In this document: piece by piece, positions 6,977 to 16,300 of the stretch
How positions within the stretch are numbered: position 1 is the first letter of the stretch
Layout of the letters: the number at the start of each line of letters is the position of its first letter
Virus record (IMG/VR): IMGVR_UViG_3300032046_002276
Coordinates: 1-28,937 of that record
Length of the DNA stretch: 28,937 bases
Source of the DNA: a virus
Direction: 5' to 3' (one strand)
The notes under the pieces: generated by a model
Databases searched by the model: none
Told to the model about the DNA's origin: nothing
Seen by the model: only the letters and a program-made list of their open reading frames with translations
Program-made: the position numbers and the translations under genes

Positions 6977-7618
6977 ATGGGCATTCTATTTAGCGCACTT
7001 CGTGACAAGATCTACCGCATGCTTGATGATCCTACAGGCGAAGGTTTTTCTGAAGACCTGCTGAAGGATGGTATTCATGCTGCGCTAGATGCAATCTTGC
7101 CGTGGGTTCCCATGAGAGCTACTGTGACGCTTGCTGTTACAAGCGGATCGAATGGGAATATGGAGTATGCACTACCCGACGACTGCTATGGTATCGAGGG
7201 TGTATACGATATCGATGGAGTGCCCATCAGATACGCTAGACTTGATCCAGAGATGTACCGTGGAGATGCTTCACAAGAGCAAGACTGGATTGAGTACCCA
7301 ATTGGGCATCTACTGTTCTCAAAAGAAGTCACTGACGACCTAACTGTGTTTTATGTAGCGTATTGGCCTAAACCAACGACAAGCAATAGCTACATCGCCG
7401 TTCCTAACCATTTGGTTACTGCCTTATCGCTCTACGCAACGGCTTATAGTCTAATCCCTGGTGGCATTAGTTCTGCTACCATTCGCCAGTTCAACCAGCG
7501 TGTGGATAGTGGTACACCGGAAGATAACCCGCTTGGCACCAGGGTAGAAAAGTTGCTCAGGCTCTTTGAGATAGAAATGAACCGTTATCCACCTCACCTG
7601 AGAGCTACGAGGGCCTAA
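6977..7618 (+). CDS. Head-tail adaptor (connector) protein
   Basis: This 213-residue protein starts at ATG 6977, with TAAGG ahead; a longer in-frame extension would lie inside the capsid gene. The N-terminal part is helical (SALRDKIYRMLDD, then ...DAILPWVP). A beta-rich middle carries YALPDDCYGIEGVY, a pattern seen in gp6-like adaptors. The C-terminal helices include ALSLYATAYSLIPGG and VEKLLRLFEIEMNRYP. Position after the capsid gene and helical termini flanking a beta domain fit a ring adaptor that docks below the portal. It contains one TSGS tetrapeptide. Its stop overlaps the next start (TAATG). Confidence 0.7.
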   Translation: MGILFSALRDKIYRMLDDPTGEGFSEDLLKDGIHAALDAILPWVPMRATVTLAVTSGSNGNMEYALPDDCYGIEGVYDIDGVPIRYARLDPEMYRGDASQEQDWIEYPIGHLLFSKEVTDDLTVFYVAYWPKPTTSNSYIAVPNHLVTALSLYATAYSLIPGGISSATIRQFNQRVDSGTPEDNPLGTRVEKLLRLFEIEMNRYPPHLRATRA

Positions 7619-8151
7619 TGGCACATATCACACCACTGATCTTGAATAGAATGCTAGAGCACCTCGCAAATGTGCTTATTGCTCAGGCTACAGACGATCT
7701 TGTGCCTGAGACAATCAAGATCGGACGGTTTCAGGAAAACCCTGTAAAGACTGTTGTCTATGTCTCGTTGCACCCTGGAGACCCCGAAGATCCAGCGTTT
7801 AGGGATGGAATTGTTACCCTAGAGCAAATGCAGAATATCGGGATCGACTTGGAGTATCCTAGAGAGATAGGCGGCGGTCAACTGTGGTGGCGACGTTTTA
7901 CTGCGATGATTGGCTGCTACTGGATGCAAGATCGCCTGGACGAATGGACTGCGATGGATAATAGTTATGTCATCGAGGGTCGTCTATGTAGCGCCATACA
8001 GAGCGTAGATCTAAACAATCTAATCGATGAATTCGGTGAGCAACCCCTGATGCCTTTCCTCTATGGTTCCACCTTCTTTGAAGGTGGTGGCAAGGACCAG
8101 TATATATGGAGAGGGAAGGTTTTGTGGCAAGTGCTAACCGCAAGACCATAG
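7618..8151 (+). CDS. Head-tail closure or tail terminator protein
   Basis: This 177-residue protein is translationally coupled to the adaptor gene by a TAATG overlap. The sequence is alpha/beta: an N-terminal helix (NRMLEHLANVLIAQA), then strands and loops, a central Trp-rich segment (GQLWWRRFTAMIGCYW), and a final strand (WRGKVLWQVLTARP). It lies immediately before the tail-tube gene. Size, order and the closing strand suit a tail terminator or completion protein that caps the tube and joins it to the head. I do not see a diagnostic motif, so closure protein and terminator are both possible. Confidence 0.65.
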   Translation: MAHITPLILNRMLEHLANVLIAQATDDLVPETIKIGRFQENPVKTVVYVSLHPGDPEDPAFRDGIVTLEQMQNIGIDLEYPREIGGGQLWWRRFTAMIGCYWMQDRLDEWTAMDNSYVIEGRLCSAIQSVDLNNLIDEFGEQPLMPFLYGSTFFEGGGKDQYIWRGKVLWQVLTARP

Positions 8152-8161
8152 GAGAAATACC

Positions 8162-9550
8162 ATGACTGTTATTGCTCAAGCAGGTGTCTTCGGGTTTGGA
8201 CCTCAGGGTACTATGGGCACAATTGCCTCAACCTTCTATCGTCATAAGGCAGGTGATATCGACTTAGCTCCAGTCGATGATGTCCGAACTGGTCCTCCCG
8301 AAATCGGTGGTGTTCCAGTGCCTACGATCCCGTACAAAGCGGGTTCTCTGGCTGCTGGTGGAGCAACCATCTATCCACGTCTCGAAAACACCCTGGGTTG
8401 GTTACTCTACGGCTCGATGGGTGGCTATACTGTGTCGGGTTCTGGTGGCGGCGGCGTTGGCTTTCCTGAGGTTTGTATGGGCCGTGTGTATCTCAAGGTC
8501 GCAACTCAGGTTGTTACCCGTGGCCTAACCAGCCCGACTTCTGGTTCCGGCACAAAGGTTATTATCAAAGGCTACCGAGATGGAGCCGCTCCCCTAACGG
8601 GGAACGTAATAATCAGAGGAACCACATCTGGTTCTCCAGTGCAAGAGACCATCGCTCTTAGCGATAAGAACGAAGTTCTCTCGACCTATATCTGGCAAAC
8701 TGTTACCCAGGTCGATTTGCCTGCATGGATAAATTCTGACGGTAATGATGCTGTGTCGGTTGGCTGGTACGACACAAGCATGCGTCAGCATAAGTTTGCT
8801 TTCAACAGTACGAACAACAGCCTGATCCCCTGGATGTCCTTCCGAAAACTGATCCCAGGCTCAAGCAACTCGCCAACCTTTGGTGAGCAGTTTGTTGACT
8901 GCAAGGTCCTGGGCATGACGTTCACTCTCCCCAATGAGGGCCTCATTGGTGCTCGTGTGGACGCTATGGGTCGTACCTTTGAATTTGTTGATACCCCTGA
9001 CCAATCCTGGTCGTGGGCCAACACTTACGAAGATTACACCAGCATCCCGATTGGCTGTACCGTGGGTGGCTACATCTCCGTTCCATCTTATGGAGATCGC
9101 CCACTGCCAGTTGTGGCATGCACAGTTGGAATTCAGAATGCTCCATTGGACATCCGGCAGGAACGAACCTACGGATCGCCGGACCTAGAGGACATCACCA
9201 TCACTGGACGACAACTGGTCTTCGATGTTACTTGCAAGTGGCGTGATCCTAGCCTGTATCGTGCTATCCAGACCAACTCACGGACTGGCACGGTATGGTC
9301 AACAGTGCCATTTGTGAAGTCTCTGGATGTGTACGCTCGTTCGCCAAGCTTCGCCGTTGGTGGCAACTCTCCTTACGCTCTGCGGATCGAGAGTGATAGC
9401 GTCATGTGGCAGTTGGCTGGCGGCGTTCGCCTAGTCGGAAACCAGATGGTTGCTGTTCGTATGCAGGGCGTTGCTCTGGATACCAATGGTAACTACGCAC
9501 GGATGAGCCTCATCAACCGTGTAGTTCAGTACCTCTGGCCTGCCTCGTAA
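8162..9550 (+). CDS. Major tail tube protein with an inserted beta-sandwich
   Basis: The 462-residue product begins MTVIAQAGVFGFGPQGTM behind AGGAGA. It is beta-rich throughout, with residues rising to a long hydrophobic and aromatic C-terminal half, as in tube proteins whose rings stack to form the tail. The length exceeds a minimal tube subunit. Residues about 115-200 read as an inserted Ig-like or beta-sandwich domain (KVIIKGYRDG... NVIIRG... ETIALSDK), which would decorate the outside of the tube. Three SGSG or SGSP tetrapeptides, two of them TSGS, flank or lie in this insert. No sheath gene follows, so the tail should be non-contractile. Codon use is C-ending like the capsid gene, which suits high expression. 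Confidence 0.8.
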   Translation: MTVIAQAGVFGFGPQGTMGTIASTFYRHKAGDIDLAPVDDVRTGPPEIGGVPVPTIPYKAGSLAAGGATIYPRLENTLGWLLYGSMGGYTVSGSGGGGVGFPEVCMGRVYLKVATQVVTRGLTSPTSGSGTKVIIKGYRDGAAPLTGNVIIRGTTSGSPVQETIALSDKNEVLSTYIWQTVTQVDLPAWINSDGNDAVSVGWYDTSMRQHKFAFNSTNNSLIPWMSFRKLIPGSSNSPTFGEQFVDCKVLGMTFTLPNEGLIGARVDAMGRTFEFVDTPDQSWSWANTYEDYTSIPIGCTVGGYISVPSYGDRPLPVVACTVGIQNAPLDIRQERTYGSPDLEDITITGRQLVFDVTCKWRDPSLYRAIQTNSRTGTVWSTVPFVKSLDVYARSPSFAVGGNSPYALRIESDSVMWQLAGGVRLVGNQMVAVRMQGVALDTNGNYARMSLINRVVQYLWPAS

Positions 9551-9554
9551 CAAT

Positions 9555-9611
9555 CTTCCCCCTCCTTAGGCACGGGAGAGAGGCCCCGCCCACCTCTCTC
9601 CCCAAGGGAAG
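9555..9611 (+). promoter_or_regulatory. Intercistronic hairpin after the tail tube gene
   Basis: A perfect 10-bp stem (GGGAGAGAGG at 9574-9583 with its complement at 9593-9602) encloses a 9-base C-rich loop. Outer CTTCCC (9555-9560) and GGGAAG (9606-9611) can pair as a second layer. No T tract follows, so it is more likely an mRNA-stabilising or processing hairpin, or a partial attenuator, between the abundant tube protein and the chaperones. Confidence 0.65.
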
Positions 9612-9634
9612 AATACTTATATGGAGATGAAAAG

Positions 9635-10081
9635 ATGCCCGTAAAACTAATTGCACCAATTGAAGAAACATTAGAACTAAGACGAACTGACGTTCTGCTC
9701 AAGAATGCCGGAGAGCCAACTACAGTTACTGTTCGTCAGGCTACGCAACGGCAGTTCGAGAAACGTGCCTCGACTTATGCAAACCTCGTGCAGCGTGTAA
9801 CGGATGAAGATCCTGGCTCCGTTGAGTACGTAACACGTTTTAGCCAGATTGAGCTTATGCGTATCGAGGCTAGTCTAACAGTTGTTGGATGTAACATCAT
9901 TGGGCCGGATGACGAACCGTTATTCAGGTTCAAAACGGATAATCAGGGAAAGGCTATGTTGATGGATGAAGGTGCCTTTTCCAAAGCCTGGGGAATGCTA
10001 CCATCCGAGGTAGCTGCTGAGATTTGGGAAAAAGTGCGTGAAGTGAACCTCGCCTGGAGGCCCTTGGGGGAAGTCTCTTAG
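9635..10081 (+). CDS. Tail assembly chaperone, short form (lambda G-like role)
   Basis: This 148-residue zero-frame product lies between tail tube and tape measure, the invariable place of tail chaperones. It has GGAG upstream of the ATG. It is mostly helical with a mixed alpha/beta N-terminus (RTDVLLKNAGEPTTVTVRQ) and ends EKVREVNLAWRPLGEVS. Such proteins coat the tape measure during tube assembly and are absent from virions. The stop at 10079-10081 follows a run of five G (10066-10070), where a -1 shift would give the long form. The family diverges quickly, so the call rests on position, size and the overlapping frame geometry. Confidence 0.8.
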   Translation: MPVKLIAPIEETLELRRTDVLLKNAGEPTTVTVRQATQRQFEKRASTYANLVQRVTDEDPGSVEYVTRFSQIELMRIEASLTVVGCNIIGPDDEPLFRFKTDNQGKAMLMDEGAFSKAWGMLPSEVAAEIWEKVREVNLAWRPLGEVS

Positions 10082-10386
10082 AGCAGAAGCTAGAAGAACT
10101 TAGAGTAGCCCTGGACGACTATTTTGGTGCAATAACAGAAGTCCAGATGGGAACCGGGGCTACCGTACCTGAGCCGCCACAGGCTCTGCTCTATTACAAA
10201 ATGTGCGAGAGTATGCACATCCAACTGGTCGATGGCGGTGTGTTCGATCAGCCACATATATGGTTACTAGAATATGCTATATGTCAAAAGAAAACCGAAC
10301 TATTCGATCAACAGAATAAGAGTGGGCAGGCAGTACCACCTACTATGAACGACAAGTTTGCACAGGATTACCCTGCCCCGCCCTAG
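9635..10386 (+). CDS. Tail assembly chaperone, -1 frameshift long form (lambda GT-like role)
   Basis: The downstream frame ending at 10386 is exactly -1 relative to the chaperone gene. It is open across the slip region and has no ribosome-binding site before its only ATG (10147). The shift site is TTG GGG GAA in the zero frame (10064-10072), with GGGGG at 10066-10070. A ribosome holding GGG can re-pair with GGG one base back, and the new frame reads GGA AGT CTC. Shifting there adds about 105 residues (SLLEQKLEELRVALDDYFGA onward), for a total near 250. The long form is expected to recruit the tape measure and the tube protein. The extension ends 13 bases before the tape measure start. Confidence 0.8.
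10064..10072 (+). promoter_or_regulatory. Programmed -1 frameshift slip site
   Basis: TTGGGGGAA is read TTG GGG GAA in the zero frame and CTT GGG GGA after a -1 slip. The zero-frame stop follows at 10079. The G-rich slip resembles the lambda G/GT site in principle, but it is not a perfect X XXY YYZ heptamer. The nucleotide is inferred, while the -1 direction is fixed by the two frames. Confidence 0.65.
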
Positions 10387-10399
10387 CGGAGATTAGGCT

Positions 10400-13300
10400 A
10401 TGCCTGCACAAGTGCCTCAGCCACCACAATTCACGAACCCTCTGTATGAGATGCTCAATAACGTCCTACAGCAGCGGTTTCCAGATATGTCGTTTGAAGC
10501 AGTAGAGGCTCCGGGTTCTCGTCCTGGACAGCCTGTGCGTTTTCAGGTTACACCTAAACGTGCAATGCGTAGCAACTCTGCTCAGGTTCCTGGATCGCCC
10601 AGGGGAACTTACAGTGATGCGCCATTGACCTTTCAGGCTCAATATGGGCCACCTTCCCCGTTAGGCAAAGAAGAAGACTTCAGCAATCGTTCGGTTATCA
10701 TCACAACACCTTCTAGGCAAAAGTACATCCTGGGCGCTGCTGGTATTGGTACGTGGAATTATGGTACTCAGTCTCCAGAATACAACTTCATGAACCCAAC
10801 TGAGAACCTCGCCAATATTGTTGGTGGCGCAATTGATATGGCTGGTAAGCCGTATGCAGGAACTCCAAATCAGCTATTCGAGTGGGGATTGACCAACCAG
10901 TCTCCTTCTCGTGGAATGGTTGGTGGTGCGTTGCGTCTCTCACCAAATCAAATGGGAACTCAGGCACCTGGACTTTGGGCTCAGCGTATCACAATGGCAA
11001 TGAATTATGAGCGTGGTGTCGCAGGTTCCTTCGATATTGGTCAGAGGATACAGAAACAAATGTTGGCTAATATCACTTCTGGTAGAGAGGGAACACCTTG
11101 GAGGGCTTTACAGAACTATTCAGTAATTGATCGTCTAGGAGATACATTCCGTCTCAAACCTGCTGGTGATGTCGAAATGTTTGCCCAACCAGGACAACCA
11201 GCCTTGCTTAGTATGGGTCGAGCAGAAGGTAGATTTGGTATCAAGACATCCTCTTCGATGGGTACACGCAACGCTCTGACGCCTCTTGAACTTGCACGTG
11301 ACCAGGAAACGCAACAGACCTTTTTTAGACCACTAACTTCTCAGGCTATTACCGAGGGAAATAGTTGGCGTAATTTACCACAATACGCAAGGCTCAATGC
11401 ACTATTTGGTGGAGAGGCTGGCGAGGGTGGCGATTTCATGAACCCTGCTCAGCCACAGCAGCGTTTGACTTCCTTGAGCATGTTTGCGCCTACCACGTTT
11501 CCTGGCGCAGCTATTATGAACCAATCCTCTTATTCTGGTATCTTTGGTTTTGGATATGAAAAGACCTTCAGAATAGGTTTGGGTAGTATGAACCTACAGG
11601 ATTTACTCAATCCTGATAAAGGTCTTGAGTTGTCTGGTATGCTAAGACCTGGGGGAATGATTAGGGCTGGAAGACGTCAAAACCAGACTATTGGCTACTT
11701 TGGTACGAGAGAGAATGCTCAGGGAGAAACTGAACGTACTCCAATAAGGCTTGGCCTTAGAACAAGCGATTTTATCGTTGGTAATGAGCCGGGTGCAGTT
11801 TCTTTGATGATCCCTGCAACTTATGGTAGAGACGACTATGGGCCATATGGCGAACCTACTACCGATCTATATGGTCGTCTACAGCAACGCTTTCCTGGAG
11901 TAAACATTGTACCTAGTGCAGATATCACAGAACCCTATCTAAATATTCATGGTAACTATCTTACTGGAGCTTCTGGTAAAGGCGAAACAGAGCTAAAGTT
12001 TGGTTTCAAGCGTGGCGTAATCGGTGAGATGGAAACTGGTGGCGTCAAGTACACTCCAACGTTGGTGACTGGAGAGACGAAGAGCTTACCAGCTACTTTG
12101 ATGGGAGCATTCGCTCTTCAGCCTTATGAGCAGCAGATGGAAATGCTTGCGATGGTAGATCCTCGCTTAGCTGCTGAAACTAGGAAGGCATACAAATATT
12201 CTGGTACTGGCCCATCTCCGGCGCTTCCTATCCGTGATATTGCTGCTCAGCTAACTGCTCTTCGAGCACCAGCTAACAATCCAGATGCTGTGGCTGGCGT
12301 CAACTATCCGATCACAACGCCGCTGAATATGTTTACCGAGATGCTTGGAAAGTTCCTGGGAGCCAACAATAAACAGAATGCAGCTAATATTGAACGATAT
12401 GGTATTGGTCGAACTGGAGAGCAATGGCTAACGTCACAGGTCTCAGATGAGACACGTATGCTATACCAGGGAATTATAAGTCAGCAACTCAAAGAGATAT
12501 ATCCCAAGGCTACCGAGGAACAGCGAACTGCTCTTGGCGAACAGTCCTTCACGTTCAAAAAGCAGACTGGTGGAATGTACGAAATGCGACAGCGCACATC
12601 TGGCGTTGTCATGCCAACAATTCTACCAGTTTCTGAGGAGTGGTTAGGACGATACTCAGGTAACTTTGAGGCTATGGCGTCAACGCAACAGCAGTTTCCT
12701 GAATTTGCTCAAGCTCTTGGTATGGCACCTGAGCAGGGACCATTGCAGCCTGGAGTAAGTAGAGCTACAAGATCATGGGCTGAGGCTTATAAACTTGAAG
12801 CCTATCGTCAGGATGCTATTTATGGCAATGTAGTCCAACCCCCTGGTAGTGTATCGATTGCTCAGAAAGAGGCCAAGACGATCCTTGATGTTGTGAAGGG
12901 AAAGATCTCCAAGGATACACCAGCAGAAGAAGCGATAGAAACGCTCAAAGGAGCTATAGAAAAAGTTGTTCCAGAAGCCGCAGGTGCAGGAAGCTTGTGG
13001 TTTCCAGGTGTTCAACAAGCTATTCTCGCTCCAAGTGCCTTCAGAGGCATAACTTCTATTCAGCGTGGCAAGGACGTTACTCAGATGTCCGGGGTCTACG
13101 CTAAAGCAGTACAGCAGTTGATGAAAGCAGAATGGCAAGGAAATCCAGGCGATACTGAAGGCGGTGCATATTCTGCATACCAGACATCTATAAATAGAAC
13201 TCTGTCTGGACGCCGAGCAAGATCAGCAATACGACGTATTTATGGTCGAGAGAACCAACTGGCTTTCTCTGCAAGATACGAACCAATGCCTGAGCTTGGT

Positions 13301-16300
13301 GCTCAAGAATTATTTGCTCCAAATGAAATTCTACAGAAGATGGGCTTGAATGTAAAGGAACTCAATAATATCAAGGGCCCAATCCCAATGGTAGTTGGTA
13401 GACAGCCTATCTTGAGCCGTGGTGGTGGCGTCGTCGGAATGAGTTTGGTAACAGAAGCAGAACTGGAACGTAGAGGAATTGCTTATCCAAAAACTCCATC
13501 AGTTGGAGGAAAAGCCGGAGATCCATTCTCTTGGGGTACTGTATTTACTGGCGAGGCATTCTCACGATCAATGCATGGTGATTGGGATCGTGATCTATTG
13601 TTTGCTATGCTTGGTCTTGAGCCAGGAACCAGAGAGGAAACTTATACAACCAAGGGTGGAGAAGAGCGTACCAGGACTGTAAAAACCTGGAACACTATTA
13701 TGACGCCTGATATAGTCGCCAATCTCAATATGCCAATGCAAGAGCGACTAAAGCAATACGAAAACATGATGAATGTCATGGGTCCGTTTAGTCCCAATCT
13801 GGATGTGCTTAGCAAGGCTGTGAGATCCATTCTTGAGGACCCATATAAAGAGGCTACCAAAACGTCTCGGCTAACCAAGAAGGGTGCTGTCCAAGCTGGC
13901 ATCCCGATGAATTTGGTGTCTGAAGCCTCGTACTTGACTAATGTAACAGCAGCCAGTGGAAAAGGTCGTTCATATAATGTTCGGCGCTTTATGGAAGCTG
14001 CTTTGACTGCTGAGGGTGGTCGTGGCGAAGAAGAAATCGCAATGGGATACGACACCAGCGCCTATATGTTCCAGCAATATCTGGACGTTCTGCGCACGAA
14101 AGAGCAAGGCTTTACTCCGCTAGAGGAGGCTATTGGCACAATAAATGTTGGTAGAACTGGCAAGATGACAGCTATGCAAGATAGTGGCGAGAGTAACTTT
14201 GCCTATATGACCGATAAAGGCCAGTACGATCTAGGCGCTTTGGCTCTAAATGCTGGCCTCGATCCATCTCTGTCAAATGAGTTTCTATCGGTAATGTTTG
14301 GGCAAGGTAAGGCTGGTGCTAAAGGTATCCGTAAGGCACTAAAACCATTTGGAAAGTATACCAAGGTAGAAGGCGACAAGGTAGTTCCCAATGAAGACGT
14401 TCTAGAACAGCGAGGTCAGGCCATGCAGGAGATGGCTAATAACTGGAATGGAAAAGGTCTGATTGGAGCCACATCGCCTATCTCCAATATTCTTACGGTA
14501 TCTGCTATCGAACGAGCACGAAGAAACCAGCGTACTGATAGAGAGCGTTGGGAAGGCATGCAGACCACATATGTTCCCTGGCAGGGTAAGGAAATGCAAG
14601 TCCAGGATGTCATCAAAGACGAACAGTATCGTGCCACACGTACTGCATATAGGTTACTGGTGCGTCAGGGACAAATCTCCAGGTCTGATATTGATATCTT
14701 GGCAGAACGTGGTGCTGGTCTTCCGCTTGGTAGACTTGCTAAAGGTATTTCTGAAAATGTGCTAAGGACTTCTGAGGCTCAGGCTATCGCTCAGGCAAGC
14801 TCTGCTGTGCAAGATCAGGCTATTGCAGCAACAGCACTAACTGGTATCGAGAACCTTATGCAGGGCACAGTCCGTATGCATGCTTCTGAGGTATACGAGG
14901 CTTACAACCGTCCTGAGAGTATGGCTAGTTCCAGCGATGCTATAACTCAGATTGCGGCAAGAACGGCTTTTGGAAAAGACATTCTTACCAAGGATGCCGC
15001 TATATTTGGAGTTGGTGAAGAGATCGAGCAGGCCGTTGGTCTGGTAAAGGACAAGCGTTTCCGTCAAGGTCTTGGTATTCACCTGGGAGGTCGAACCGAG
15101 AAATCTGCACTTGCCTATGTGACAGATCGAACTGTCGTAGAGGGCAATCCCGACTTCTTTGCCATGACCAGGGGTGCTCCGGGTACACAAATGACACCGC
15201 TCTTTACAGAGGTCAAGTCTACGAATAAGAATATGTTCAATGCGATAAAAGCTAGACTTGCTGGAAAGAGTACTGGCAACCAGGGCATGGACGATCAGGC
15301 AGATGAGCAGCTACGCAAATACAAACTCCAGACCCAGGGTTATGAAGAGGCTCTGGTACAGCATAGAAATCAGCTAAATTCTGCTCAGGCTGAGTTTGAT
15401 GTAAATCCAAATCCACAGTCAGAAGCTGCGCTAAAACAGGCAAAGGCCAATATGGTTGCTATTGCTGAGCAGCTTGTGCCAACTGGTGGAGGTGGAAGTG
15501 GCACAGAAAGTCTTACTCGTTCTCTTTGGCGTCAGGAGATATCTGCTGGTAGGGTAGGCGATCCGAGATCTCAGCTTGTATTAGCTAACTACGAAAGCAG
15601 AGAAGCACTTGTTGTAAGCCCTGAGCAGTTCTCTCCATATGCAACTCCAGATTACGCATCGGTAGTTCAGGGTGCTCAGGCTAAGATAGGTAGTGCGTCG
15701 GTTATGCAGCCTGTCATGGAGAGAATTTCCAATCTACCAACTGGACGTCCATCAGTTGGTGGTGCTCATGCTGAGGTTCCACTTAGCCTCTCGTCTGCGG
15801 TTCCAGCGCCTGAGTTGCAGACTGCTAGACGTGCATCGGAACAGATGGCTACATCAATGGCACTTGGTCTTCCTCCAGGACTAACAATGCTGCCGCCTAT
15901 TAGCGCACAGCAACAGGCTGCGGCCTTGGCTGCATCTCCTATAACTCCAGTTGGTGGAGGTGTAAGTCCGTCGTTCACTCTACCGACTTCTGGTGGTGCA
16001 AGTGCTGGTGGTGGCGCAGGTGGTGCTACGGCTGGTGGTGCAGGTGCTGGTAGTACTGGTGGTAATATTCCGGGAACCCCTGTGGCTCCTGCGGTTACTC
16101 CTCCTGGTGCTCCTGGTGGCGGTAGGATAAATAGAGCTTCACGAAGAGCAGCTACAGCGTCTTTAGCTAAGGCTATTGGGCAAGCAGAAAGTCTTGGTGA
16201 TATCGATACTGCCTTTGAGGGCGTACAGACTGCTGTCAACAGAATAATGGGTTTAGCTCCAGATACTGATCTAACAGAGAACACTTTCTTTGGAGCTATG

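Noticed and set aside
10147-10386. Separate 79-residue gene between chaperone and tape measure
   Set aside because: No ribosome-binding site, and the frame extends open upstream into the chaperone in the -1 register, so it is better read as a frameshift extension.
15766-16284. 172-residue antisense frame opposite the Gly/Ala linker
   Set aside because: It mirrors the low-complexity GC-rich linker and has no start signal.
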